64,000 nt of DNA, from contig CP069418.1 in assembly GCA_017569305.1 (NCBI GenBank), positions 3,348,001 to 3,412,000 on the forward strand, written 5' to 3'. Source of the DNA: Clostridiales bacterium FE2011 (lineage in GTDB: Bacteria; Bacillota; Clostridia; Christensenellales; Aristaeellaceae). Each line of letters opens with the position of its first letter. Within the stretch, counting starts at the first letter, position 1. The position numbers were made by a program, and so were the translations under genes. This document shows positions 44,508 to 53,352 of this stretch, one piece after another. The notes beneath the pieces were generated by a model. That model was not told the origin of the DNA. It was given only the letters and a program-made list of their open reading frames with translations, and did not search any database.

Positions 44508-45254
44508 TCAACGGATCAGGTCATACATCATGATGCCCGCAGCGACTGCGGCGTTCAGCGATTCAGCGCCGCCCCGCATGGGCAGACAGAGATGATGAGT
44601 AGCGACGGCCTTTACCGCATCGGAAACGCCGTTTCCCTCGTTTCCAATAATCAGGATAAAGGAAGAAGCCACATCCTGACGTTCATAAAAGGGTGAACCA
44701 TCCAGCTGGGATGAAAGGACGGAATATCCGTCCTTTTTATATTGTTCCAGTGCTTCCGGAAGGGAAGATGGGAAAGAAAAGCCAAGACGGAAAATGCTGC
44801 CCATTGTGGCGCGGAGAACCTTGGGAGAAAAGAGATCGGCACATTCCGGACTGAGCAGAACACCGGAGAAGCCAGCGGCATCGGCGGTACGGATAATGGT
44901 GCCCACATTGCCGGGATCCTGGACACCGTCCAGAGCAAGCAGACGAGGACCGGAAGCCTCACGAGCCTGGAGCGTCAAGACAGCAGCGATACCCTGGGGA
45001 GTCTTGGTGTCACAGACAGACTGGAAGACGTGGGAAGGGAGGACATATATCGGGACTGAGTCCGGGAGGGTGAAGTCGGGGACAAAGTCTTCGCGGAGAA
45101 GGATGGCCTGAACCTCGAAAGAAGAGGTGAGGGCCTCCTGGACCATGCGTACTCCCTCTACGAGGAACGCATTCTGTTCCATACGGCCCTTCTTGTCTTT
45201 CAGGGAACGCCAAGAAAGCACCTTGGAATTCTTAAGTGAAGAAATAAGTTCCAT
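44508..45254 (-). CDS. SpoU/TrmH family RNA 2'-O-methyltransferase
   Basis: A 248-residue SAM-dependent methyltransferase of the knotted SPOUT fold. The three family motifs are clear: QDPGNVGTIIRTADAAGF, LIIGNEGNGVS and LPMRGGAESLNAAVAAGIMMYDL. The N-terminal domain (RSLKDKKGRMEQNAFLVEGVRMVQEAL) is the L30e-like RNA-binding part seen in 23S rRNA methyltransferases of the RlmB/TsnR group. The exact target nucleotide cannot be told. AAAGGA lies 9 bases before the start. Confidence 0.9.
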   Translation of the reverse strand: MELISSLKNSKVLSWRSLKDKKGRMEQNAFLVEGVRMVQEALTSSFEVQAILLREDFVPDFTLPDSVPIYVLPSHVFQSVCDTKTPQGIAAVLTLQAREASGPRLLALDGVQDPGNVGTIIRTADAAGFSGVLLSPECADLFSPKVLRATMGSIFRLGFSFPSSLPEALEQYKKDGYSVLSSQLDGSPFYERQDVASSFILIIGNEGNGVSDAVKAVATHHLCLPMRGGAESLNAAVAAGIMMYDLIR

Positions 45255-45288
45255 AGAAGGTATCCTTTCGAGGTTCTAATGAATACTT

Positions 45289-45494
45289 TGTGATCGCCGT
45301 ATGCCATCCTTGCATCACTTCGTTCGCAACGATGGACGGCTGTAACATGGGAGTCATTAGCCGTGGATGGCTCGGCGTTACCAGCGCTAAAGCGCTGACG
45401 CCTGCATGGACGATCTGTTACCAGCACTAAAGTGCTGACAGATCTGTCTAAAGCACGGATAACTCCTCAATAACTTAAAACTTAAAACTTAAAA
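45289..45494 (+). ncRNA. Candidate structured RNA element, copy 2
   Basis: Same conserved blocks as at 3899: AATGAATACT, TGATCGCCGT, ATCAC, GATGGACGGCTGTA, CATGGGA, CATTAG and CTCCTCAA. Helices GCCGT/ACGGC, CCATC/GATGG, TTGC/GCAA, GGAGT/ACTCC and CCGTG/CACGG can form. The second domain carries an extra insert with two sibling hairpins, CAGCGCT/AGCGCTG and CAGCACT/AGTGCTG, each enclosed by a further helix (CGT/ACG; GATCTGT/ACAGATC). The copy ends in ACTTAAA heptamers (45473-45494). No ORF is supported. Confidence 0.55.
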
Positions 45495-45559
45495 ATGATT
45501 TTGTGATCTTAATGTTGACTTCAGGATCAGATCGCCAGACATTGATGAGTGAAAGGGGT

Positions 45560-45685
45560 ATTTGATGCTTCGCAAATGATATATTGGCCATTGGCCAATA
45601 TGATATATTCGCCTGCGACGAATATGATATATCCTGCTGCGCAGGATGTGATATTTTCGGCTTCGCCGAAAGTGATTATAGTGTC
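45560..45685 (+). repeat. Four-hairpin element B7
   Basis: Leading TGC/GCA hairpin, then arms ATTGGCC, ATTCG, ATCCTGC and TTTTCGGC with ATGATAT linkers; tail GTGATTATAGTGT. It uses stem sequences otherwise typical of subtype A. Linker orientation is opposite to the flanking genes. Confidence 0.88.
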
Positions 45686-45693
45686 TACCAATC

Positions 45694-48600
45694 TTAAGAC
45701 GTATGGGTCTGAACTAAATCAATTAGCGTGGAGATCCAGGCAGAAAGCGCATCATAAGGGCGATGCTCGGTCTGGGCAGTGAAGCAGGAGGCAATCGCTT
45801 CCGAGATTACGGACTCACCCCAAGGAGTGAAGGGATGATAGAAATCGCCGGTGAAGAAGCCATGGAACAATACTTCTGCTGAGGCCGGGAATTCCTTGGC
45901 AAAGCGGAGAATGAACTGTGGCAGGAGCTCTTCCGGACGGACAGAGATGGCGGCAGGGACAGTGGAAGCTGCCGGAATGCCGGGTGTTACGTCCTCCAGC
46001 ATAGAAAGGCCAACGGGAATCTCCATCTTCTTTTCCGAAGAGAAGAGGAAGGAAAGAGACGCGACCCGGCGATTACGGAACATGGTGAGGAAATGCCAGA
46101 GGGCTGCCTTATAAGGATCAGGCAGGCTTTCAGGCAGCAGGGAACCCCGGCCGGAAAGGCAAAGGGTCATCTGCTCCGGCAGGAAATCGTTTTTGCCGGG
46201 ATCCGCAGCGATTTGCAGCAGGACCAGGCCGGAAAGCATCATCAGGAAACTGAAATGCAGAAGCAGGACAGAACCCAGATAAGTCGGCATGCCGTTCATG
46301 GGATTCTGCAGGAGCCCCGGCAGGACATAGCGATAATGATCGGCAATAAAGTTATCCAGCGCCAGGCGGGAATGACGCAGGGCAGAAGGATCTGCCTTGG
46401 CGTTGATGAGCGTCTTTTCCAGCATGAGAAGATCCTGCTGGATGGAAGGATCCTGGATAAAGCTGAGTTCTTCCCGCAATAAAGTGGGATTGCGCAGCAG
46501 GGAAGGCAGCAGCATATAATGGACGCCCAGCGGGATCTGGCAGGTACGGACGGCCTGCTCACGGCCGCGCAGGAAGAGGGAAATATCCGCGGTGCAGGCA
46601 CCGATATCCATGACCATAAAGCCGCCGCGGGTATCCTCGGAAGCGCAGAAACGGAAATAGGCGCCCAGGGCGGAACTTTCCGCCGCGAAGGTGACCGGCG
46701 GGACTTTATCGGGTGTCGGGAAACCGGCTTCCTTACAGACCTGATCCGCCAGGGAAGCAAAGAGGGCAGTGAGGTTTTCCCGGCCTGTTTTAGCCATTTC
46801 ATCCGGAACAGAGAAACGCCAGAGCAGGGTATGGGCACCATCGGAACGGGCCTGCAGGGCCGCCATAAGCATGATCTGATGCAGACAGAGGGAAACAGAC
46901 CGTCCCTTTTCCTCTTCCCATTTAAGGCAGGTATACAGAGCCTCTGAAGGGATGGAAAGCACATCCTGAAGATCCGCGGACATGAGGACGATGCCATCTT
47001 CGAAAGGCAGGGGCGATTCACCGGGCACATTGCGGAAAATCCTGGAAGCCGTAGGCAGCAGCGCGGATACGGGGACAGCAGGCAGGAATTCCCGACGGAG
47101 AAGATCCCTGGACACAGAAGGATTATTGATCAATGTACGGACCAGCGTGGGTCCCTGAAGCGGGCGACGCTGACGGCCGGTAGAGAAAATGACCGAAGTA
47201 CCGACAGAACCGAAATCCACACAGGTGGTGACAACATCCTGCTTGACGACGTCCGGCTGGGGCAGCAGGTTCGGCACCGAACCTGCGGAACGGCCATCCT
47301 TCAGAAGGGAGAAAGAGGTCGGGAAAGAGGCAGTACGGCACACTGTGCGGGAAGAAGCTTCCGGATTGACAGAAGAACCGTCAGCCGAATTGACGGAGAT
47401 GGTGAATCCGTCCGGCAGGGAGGCATAGACAAAGTAGGCATGCCAGTCTTCCGGGGCGAAGGGCAGATTCGGCCAGACTGCCAGGGTAGGAATATCATGG
47501 GAATAGAGATTGAGGATTTCTTCCTCAGCATATACACGCGTTAAACGGACGGTAAAGCTGCCTTCCAGCGTCAGGGAGACACGGACGGCATTATTCTCTT
47601 TCCGTTCAAAGGCCAGCAGGCCGGGACGAACCAGCGTTTTACCTTCCGGCAGGCGGCAAAGAGCGGCGCAAAGACCGTCAGAAAGGGGCGGAAGTACCGC
47701 ATCGGGCGCTACGGCAGGGACGTTTTCCTCACCCTCCTCCTGAACCGGGACAACAGAAGGCGCAAGAACACACATGGAGGCCATGAGGGAGTCACCGATA
47801 ATGCCGGTTCCGCGGGCCGGGAAAAGCGTCAGGTAATCACTGAAGGGCTGCAGGGCAGCAGAGGCAAGCTCCGGTCCCAGGGACTCAGTCAGGATTGTAT
47901 TTACAGAAGGAGAAGAAGTATCCCAGGGCCAGGATAGTTCCGTATCCGAATCGGCTACCGGCAGACCGGCCTTTTCCAGCAGGTCAAAGGCGACCTGGCG
48001 GGCGTCAGACAGGGCATCCGGATAACGCTCCAGCAGGAGACTGAGCTCCCGGACAAGATGATCATGATACTCGTCTGAAGCACGGGAAAGGGTGCGGCAC
48101 TCCTGATCCAGAAGCGTCAGGATCCAGTTTTCCGCCGGAAGCGGAATCGCATCCAGCAGGGTGCGGGAATTCTCCCGGGCAAAGGGCACATCCCTGTAAA
48201 GATAGATAATATCATCCGGCACAGAACAGGCTGAAGGCGTAAAGGACTTACGATTCAGCAAGGAAGCGGCCAGGATATCATCCGTGAGGAAACGTTCATA
48301 ATAACAGACTGTACGAACAAGGGTATCACTGAAAGCCGGCAGCAGACGCAGGCCGAAGGCAGCCTTCAGGCGAAGCGTGAGGCGCTCCGGAAGGCCGGTG
48401 GGATCCTGATAACGAAGCAGTTCCTTCCGGAAATCCGACAGGAAGTTGAACAGGCGTTTGGAAAGGTTCTCAGGGCGAGGATCAGTCATGGCGTTTATCT
48501 GCTCCAGGAGGACGGCACGATCTCCTTCGCAAAGCAGGGAACAGGGATCCCGGAAGGAAATGGTATCCTCGTCAAACCAGGGCATCGCAAAAGAAGGAAT

Positions 48601-50871
48601 AAACGGAATGTGCGACGCGGAAAGACGCGCGGGAATGAATTCCTTGCCCGGCAAAACAAGGGCAAAGGGAACCTTTACATCCTCTTTTTCCAGGGAGAAG
48701 ACCTGCACCGCATCGGAAGAGCGGGCAGAGAGCCAGGCCTTCAGAACGGGAGAATCATCAATCTTCAGCGTTTCAGAGACCAGGGCAGCCTCATCGGCCG
48801 TGCGGCGACGGTACTGACGAAGGAACAGCATGGCAAACAGACCGCGTTTACCGGCTTCGGCTTCCTGAGCGGCATCCTGGGATTCATCAAGAAGGGGCAG
48901 AAGGGAAGAAACCTTCAGCAACGGAGCGGTCGGATACATATCCGGTAAAAGCGGAATCGAAGGCACATCGCCGGCGGAGAGGAACCGAAGGGGCGTAATC
49001 TCCCGCAGACTGACATCCAACGTGCAAAGACAAAGCGAAGTAAAAGGATCGGATCCGGATTCTTCCTTGCAGCAGGACAGCAGCTGACGGAAGAGGACTT
49101 TGACATCGGAAAGCGTATAGCCAAAGAGCAGAGTCGGCATATGGGCCTGCAGATCCTTGCGGATACTGTCCGCGCTGCTTTCTGAAGCGATGAGCAGGGC
49201 AGAAAGCTTTTCGGCAGCAGGTGCATTCAGCAACTGACCGGAGAAGGGGGTCAGCCCTTCCGGAGCAGAGGCGGCGTCCGGACCGGTAAAGGTGCAGGCG
49301 GCCAGATCATCATCACAGCGTTTGACGGCAGCCTGGAGCAGACGCACGCGGCGGGCAAGGGAAGCAATGGTGAGGTGATCCTGATCCGGAGATACGGTCT
49401 CCAACTGGGCAGAAGCGCGATCCAACGCCTCCTGGCAGCGGCGGCGGCAGTCCAGCAGGGCAGGAAGCGCCCAGCTGCCGCCTACAGAAGCAAAGATTTT
49501 ATCCCTGGCTTCGGTTTCAGCTTTCAGCTGGATTTCGATATCCTCAAGACGTCTCCGGGCTTTTTCTTCTTCTGTATCGGCCATGGAAACACGATGGACG
49601 GGCTTCACATCCATGATGCCGGATTCTTCCGCTTCTTCTTTCGAAACGTCATATTCAGAAGCAACGGTAACTGTTTTACCGCAGGCTTCCACCGCGCGGC
49701 GCCAGAGGGGATCAGATACCTCGGCAAGGCGGAGCTGATCCGGCATGAAATGAATCATGGATACGATTTCGGCAAGAACCGCGCTGAATGCACGGCGAAT
49801 GACGGTGATGACTTCCCGCTGCTCCGGCGTGACAGCGTCCCCCTGCATCAGGCGGCGGAAGAGGCCGTTACGCGTGTTGGGCGCCAGGGAACGCAGGGAA
49901 CCGGGATGATCGCAATAGGACTGGAAGGCGGGAATCAGATCCGCCAACAGCCAGGTGCCCGCATGCAGGAACGCCGCGAAAGGCACCGCCTGATCTCCAA
50001 GGGACTGGAAAGTGATCACACCTGGAACAGAGACGGTATGCAGACCGGCGGTCGGTACGTCAGGAGACGTGAAAACACCGGCAAGACGCCTGGCCAGCAC
50101 AGTGTAAAGCACGCGGAGAGAATCATCCGTACGTACCATGGAAGAAGGCAGCGAAAGCAGCCAGACGGAATCCGCGCAGGCAGGAACGCTGCGATCCGGT
50201 TTGCCTACGAGATTCTGGGAGGCAAGAGCACGCAGGGAAGAAGAAAGCAAATCCTTTGCCTCATCCGCGGTGGCAGAAGAACTGACAGCGAGGCAGAAGA
50301 GGGAAAGGACAGAAGAATCGATCTTGAGGTTTTCATGCAGGAAGCGGAGCAGGGCAAAAGCCACACCGGAAGAAAAAGGATCGCAAATATCACAGAGGAC
50401 AGAAATGCGGAATTCCTCTCCGGAAGACAGGCAATTGCTCAGCTTATCAAACAGCTTATGCAGGGGCTGAAGATCATCATTATCATCGGCAAGCAGGGCA
50501 GAAAAGGCCCACTCCACAGCTTCCCTGTCTGTTTTATAGGATAGCGGAACGCCCTTGCCGCGCAGCGCGGTCAGCAGGGAAGCAGAAGAAGGATCCGAGG
50601 ACAGCATGCCAATGGATGGCAGCTCCGGACGGAAAGAAGCATAAGCAAAGGAAGACGGAAAAAACGAATTGTTATCCGCACGCTCAAAAAGGACATGGGC
50701 CTGATTCAGGTCCCGGATCATCGGAACCAGAACCGGATCAACAGGCCGATCCGTTATGTGAAAGATATCCAGTCCATTTACCGGAACCGCAGCCCCGCAG
50801 GAGAAAGCCGAAAGGAGCGAAGGCAGGGAAGCGCCGGCATAATGACCGACCGGAAGCAAAAACGACTTCAA
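45694..50871 (-). CDS. Giant 1725-residue protein with C-terminal actin/Hsp70-like ATPase signature
   Basis: I do not recognise this as a named family. The only clear signature is in the last third: VDFGSVGTSVIFSTG (about 1218-1232) and VMDIGACTADISLFLRG (about 1420-1436) resemble the two phosphate loops of the actin/Hsp70 superfamily. A helical, charged stretch lies near residues 430-475 (EEEKARRRLEDIEIQLKAETEARDK). The N-terminal 370 residues and the large middle are unassigned; no signal peptide or membrane helix is evident. The start is a TTG with GAGGGG 9 bases upstream. Size and composition (rich in Leu, Ser, Ala) suggest a scaffold or cytoskeletal ATPase. It is transcribed alone. Confidence 0.8.
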   Translation of the reverse strand: MKSFLLPVGHYAGASLPSLLSAFSCGAAVPVNGLDIFHITDRPVDPVLVPMIRDLNQAHVLFERADNNSFFPSSFAYASFRPELPSIGMLSSDPSSASLLTALRGKGVPLSYKTDREAVEWAFSALLADDNDDLQPLHKLFDKLSNCLSSGEEFRISVLCDICDPFSSGVAFALLRFLHENLKIDSSVLSLFCLAVSSSATADEAKDLLSSSLRALASQNLVGKPDRSVPACADSVWLLSLPSSMVRTDDSLRVLYTVLARRLAGVFTSPDVPTAGLHTVSVPGVITFQSLGDQAVPFAAFLHAGTWLLADLIPAFQSYCDHPGSLRSLAPNTRNGLFRRLMQGDAVTPEQREVITVIRRAFSAVLAEIVSMIHFMPDQLRLAEVSDPLWRRAVEACGKTVTVASEYDVSKEEAEESGIMDVKPVHRVSMADTEEEKARRRLEDIEIQLKAETEARDKIFASVGGSWALPALLDCRRRCQEALDRASAQLETVSPDQDHLTIASLARRVRLLQAAVKRCDDDLAACTFTGPDAASAPEGLTPFSGQLLNAPAAEKLSALLIASESSADSIRKDLQAHMPTLLFGYTLSDVKVLFRQLLSCCKEESGSDPFTSLCLCTLDVSLREITPLRFLSAGDVPSIPLLPDMYPTAPLLKVSSLLPLLDESQDAAQEAEAGKRGLFAMLFLRQYRRRTADEAALVSETLKIDDSPVLKAWLSARSSDAVQVFSLEKEDVKVPFALVLPGKEFIPARLSASHIPFIPSFAMPWFDEDTISFRDPCSLLCEGDRAVLLEQINAMTDPRPENLSKRLFNFLSDFRKELLRYQDPTGLPERLTLRLKAAFGLRLLPAFSDTLVRTVCYYERFLTDDILAASLLNRKSFTPSACSVPDDIIYLYRDVPFARENSRTLLDAIPLPAENWILTLLDQECRTLSRASDEYHDHLVRELSLLLERYPDALSDARQVAFDLLEKAGLPVADSDTELSWPWDTSSPSVNTILTESLGPELASAALQPFSDYLTLFPARGTGIIGDSLMASMCVLAPSVVPVQEEGEENVPAVAPDAVLPPLSDGLCAALCRLPEGKTLVRPGLLAFERKENNAVRVSLTLEGSFTVRLTRVYAEEEILNLYSHDIPTLAVWPNLPFAPEDWHAYFVYASLPDGFTISVNSADGSSVNPEASSRTVCRTASFPTSFSLLKDGRSAGSVPNLLPQPDVVKQDVVTTCVDFGSVGTSVIFSTGRQRRPLQGPTLVRTLINNPSVSRDLLRREFLPAVPVSALLPTASRIFRNVPGESPLPFEDGIVLMSADLQDVLSIPSEALYTCLKWEEEKGRSVSLCLHQIMLMAALQARSDGAHTLLWRFSVPDEMAKTGRENLTALFASLADQVCKEAGFPTPDKVPPVTFAAESSALGAYFRFCASEDTRGGFMVMDIGACTADISLFLRGREQAVRTCQIPLGVHYMLLPSLLRNPTLLREELSFIQDPSIQQDLLMLEKTLINAKADPSALRHSRLALDNFIADHYRYVLPGLLQNPMNGMPTYLGSVLLLHFSFLMMLSGLVLLQIAADPGKNDFLPEQMTLCLSGRGSLLPESLPDPYKAALWHFLTMFRNRRVASLSFLFSSEKKMEIPVGLSMLEDVTPGIPAASTVPAAISVRPEELLPQFILRFAKEFPASAEVLFHGFFTGDFYHPFTPWGESVISEAIASCFTAQTEHRPYDALSAWISTLIDLVQTHTS

Positions 50872-50946
50872 AAGAGCGTCCCCTCTTTACAAAATATATA
50901 ACAATAAACATTTCGACACGGAATGCATGAAAACCTGCACGGAAGG

Positions 50947-50976
50947 TTTACGAAGCGCAAGGGAATATGATATACT
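50947..50976 (+). promoter_or_regulatory. Promoter of the small membrane protein gene
   Basis: TTTACG (50947-50952), 18-base spacer, TATACT (50971-50976). Confidence 0.5.
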
Positions 50977-51018
50977 CCGCAATGTAAGGAATTGGGAACG
51001 GCATGGAGGAAAAACAAA

Positions 51019-51204
51019 ATGAAGAAACTGACGGTTGCAGGATGCATATTTTGGATTGCGGGGCTGATAGTGTTTATTGTGGGGATGAACCTGAACAGTA
51101 ATGTTAGGGAGCCGATGATGACGCTGGGAAGCATTGTGTTTTTGGTAGGGCTGGCGATAAATGGAGTTGTGTGGGTAAAAAGAAAGAATGACGAGAATAA
51201 ATGA
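51019..51204 (+). CDS. Small two-helix membrane protein
   Basis: A 61-residue protein with two hydrophobic helices (VAGCIFWIAGLIVFIVGM and MMTLGSIVFLVGLAINGVVWV) and a basic, polar C-terminus (KRKNDENK). The start at 51019 has GGAGG 9 bases upstream. Its final codons and stop lie inside the terminator hairpin. Function unknown. Confidence 0.7.
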   Translation: MKKLTVAGCIFWIAGLIVFIVGMNLNSNVREPMMTLGSIVFLVGLAINGVVWVKRKNDENK

Positions 51205-51220
51205 TTCTCGTCATTCTTTT
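51183..51220 (+). terminator. Terminator overlapping the small-protein stop codon
   Basis: AAAGAATGACGAGAAT, AAATG loop (containing the first bases of the stop), complement ending in TTTT. Confidence 0.88.
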
Positions 51221-51250
51221 AATGAATACTGAAAACTTAAAACTTAAAAA
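51221..51250 (+). repeat. AATGAATACT plus ACTTAAA heptamers: empty form of the structured element
   Basis: AATGAATACT is followed at once by GAAAACTTAAAACTTAAAAA and TGA. These are the two ends of the structured RNA element (3899 and 45289) without the middle. Confidence 0.5.
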
Positions 51251-51265
51251 TGAATAATGATGGAT

Positions 51266-51295
51266 AAAACTGCTTCCGAAAGGAAGCAGTTTTTA
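51266..51295. terminator. Bidirectional terminator upstream of the galE end
   Basis: AAAACTGCTTCC, GAAA loop, GGAAGCAGTTTTT. Followed by GAGTGAA heptamer-like units (51309-51341). Confidence 0.85.
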
Positions 51296-51308
51296 AGTTT
51301 ATAAGTTA

Positions 51309-51341
51309 TGAGTGATCAGTGAAGAGTGAAGAGTGTAGAGT
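51309..51341 (+). repeat. GAGTGAA-type heptamer tract
   Basis: Imperfect 7-bp units (GAGTGAT, CAGTGAA, GAGTGAA, GAGTGTA) between the terminator and the galE 3' end. Confidence 0.65.
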
Positions 51342-51364
51342 TATAAATAATCTCCGGAAGGAGA

Positions 51365-52381
51365 TTATTCATGATACCCTTTAGGATTATTCTTCTGGAA
51401 ACGATAAGAGTCGCGGCACATGTCCTCGAGGGTCTTTTCGGCTTCCCAGCCGAGGAGAGCCTTGGCCTTGGAAGGATCGGCATAGTTTTCCGCGATGTCG
51501 CCGGGACGACGAGGAGCAATGACATAAGGAACGGCAACATCATTCACGCGGGAATAAGTATTGACCAGCTCCAGGACGGAATAGCCATGGCCGGTGCCGA
51601 GATTGATGATCTCGGAGCCGGTATGGGCAGCGGCATAATCACAGGCCTTGACATGGCCCTTGGCCAGGTCAACGACATGGATATAATCCCGGACGCCGGT
51701 ACCATCGGGCGTAGGATAATCATTGCCGAAAACGGAGAGCTTTTCCAGCTGGCCGACAGCCACCTTGGCGATGAAGGGAACAAGGTTATTGGGCAGGCCG
51801 GCAGGATCCTCACCGATCAAACCGGACTCATGAGCACCGATGGGATTGAAGTAGCGAAGCAGGACGACGCTCCACTCCGGATCAGCCACAACCTGGCCCT
51901 CCAAGATCTTTTCAATCATGTATTTGGTCCAGCCATAGGGATTGGTGCAGCCCAGGGAAACCATATCCTCACGGTAGGGCACTTCTGTCTGATTGCCATA
52001 GACAGTGGCGGAAGAGGAGAAGACAAGGCGCTTGACGCCGTGAGCCTGCATGGTTTCACACAGGGTCAGGGTCGTATCCAGGTTATTGCGGTAATAACGG
52101 AGAGGCTGGGAAACGCTTTCACCGACTGCCTTCAGGCCGGCAAAATGAATGACGCAGTCGAAGTCGTTCTCGCTGAAGATACGATCCATGGCTGCCTTAT
52201 CAGCCACATCCGCCTCATAATGGGGAATCGGACGGCCGACAATCTTTTCAATGCGGCGGATGGACTCCGGGCAGCTGTTGATATAATTGTCCACAATGAC
52301 GGGTTCATGTCCGGCATTGCACAGTTCAACACAGGTATGGGACCCGATAAAACCGGCACCGCCGGTTAAAAGAATCTTCAT
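51365..52381 (-). CDS. galE: UDP-glucose 4-epimerase
   Basis: A 338-residue short-chain dehydrogenase that interconverts UDP-glucose and UDP-galactose. Present are the NAD motif TGGAGFIGSH, the SSSATVYG serine region and the catalytic YGWTKYMIE (YxxxK). The C-terminal half shows the RRPGDIAENYADP nucleotide-sugar site. AAAGGA lies 9 bases before the ATG. It is the last gene of the minus-strand set with a nucleotidyltransferase and a sugar-phosphate transferase, so its product likely supplies galactose for a polysaccharide. Confidence 0.95.
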   Translation of the reverse strand: MKILLTGGAGFIGSHTCVELCNAGHEPVIVDNYINSCPESIRRIEKIVGRPIPHYEADVADKAAMDRIFSENDFDCVIHFAGLKAVGESVSQPLRYYRNNLDTTLTLCETMQAHGVKRLVFSSSATVYGNQTEVPYREDMVSLGCTNPYGWTKYMIEKILEGQVVADPEWSVVLLRYFNPIGAHESGLIGEDPAGLPNNLVPFIAKVAVGQLEKLSVFGNDYPTPDGTGVRDYIHVVDLAKGHVKACDYAAAHTGSEIINLGTGHGYSVLELVNTYSRVNDVAVPYVIAPRRPGDIAENYADPSKAKALLGWEAEKTLEDMCRDSYRFQKNNPKGYHE

Positions 52382-52410
52382 GTCAGTTAATTCCTTTTCT
52401 TTTTGATAAC

Positions 52411-52434
52411 GGATCGTTTCCGAAGAAACGATCC
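52411..52434. other. Intercistronic hairpin between the nucleotidyltransferase and galE
   Basis: GGATCGTTTC-CGAA-GAAACGATCC, a 10-bp perfect stem with no T tract on the transcribed strand, so more likely an mRNA-processing or stability element than a terminator. Confidence 0.5.
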
Positions 52435-52449
52435 GAATTAATCCTGTTC

Positions 52450-53352
52450 TTACAGGGCGGCGGGATAAACGCCGGCGTCATGCAGTTTTTTCAGCTCCGC
52501 GCTGACGTATTCCTTATCTTCCTTATAGGTAACGCCGAACCAAACGGCATCCGTGGAAAGCACCTCAACCCGCAGGCCCTTGGTCTGCATGAGCGAATCC
52601 ACCAGGGAGGGCAGGAGGCACTCCTTCTTCAGGGGATCGCCGGAATCATCCTTCAGGAAAGCGTCCAGGTATTTTACACCATCCTCGAAGAAGTCAGGAG
52701 CAAAACCCCAGAGATTCATGGAAACGAGGGCATCCGGATCCAGGATGATTCCTTCAGGATTGTCGTGGATATCACGGATGGTGCCATCCGGGAAGGGCAG
52801 GATATTGAAGGTTTCCGTCACCTTGACCAGGTGGCCGTCTTCCGTGGTGCAGACGCCGCGGGTCACATGGCCGTGCTTGGAAACGGTGTTCTTCAGATAA
52901 TAGGCGACCATGTAGGCTTTGTTTTCTTCAGCCTGCAGGCGATGCAGGGCATCCGCCATGGCCTTGAAGGCGTCGCGGCCATAATAGTCATCCGCATTGA
53001 TGACGGCAAAGGGCTCATTGATTACGTCCTTTGCGCACATTACCGCATGAACCGTACCATAGGGCTTGGTACGATCGGCCGGGGGAACGAAACCGCCGGG
53101 CAGGGAATCATATTCCTGATAAGCATATTCCACATGAACCTTCTTCGCGATCTTGTCACCGATCATGGAACGGAAGAGTTCATCCATGCTCTTGCGGATG
53201 ACAAAAACCACCTTATCGAAACCGGCTTCCACCGCATCATGGATGGAATACTCCATCAGGATTTCACCGTTAGGTCCGATTCTGTCAATCTGTTTGTTTC
53301 CGCCGTACCGGGATCCGAGACCGGCTGCCATGATCAGAAGTGTTGTGTTCAT
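52450..53352 (-). CDS. Sugar-phosphate nucleotidyltransferase family protein
   Basis: A 300-residue protein with the nucleotidyltransferase signature LLIMAAGLGSRYGGNKQ at the N-terminus and the metal-binding strand AVINADDYYGRDAF. It would transfer a nucleotide to a sugar phosphate; sequence alone does not say which sugar. It sits between the initiating sugar transferase and galE, so it probably provides an activated precursor of the same polysaccharide. AGGAG lies before the start. The gene begins 68 bases inside the end of the sugar transferase gene, in another frame. Confidence 0.85.
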   Translation of the reverse strand: MNTTLLIMAAGLGSRYGGNKQIDRIGPNGEILMEYSIHDAVEAGFDKVVFVIRKSMDELFRSMIGDKIAKKVHVEYAYQEYDSLPGGFVPPADRTKPYGTVHAVMCAKDVINEPFAVINADDYYGRDAFKAMADALHRLQAEENKAYMVAYYLKNTVSKHGHVTRGVCTTEDGHLVKVTETFNILPFPDGTIRDIHDNPEGIILDPDALVSMNLWGFAPDFFEDGVKYLDAFLKDDSGDPLKKECLLPSLVDSLMQTKGLRVEVLSTDAVWFGVTYKEDKEYVSAELKKLHDAGVYPAAL

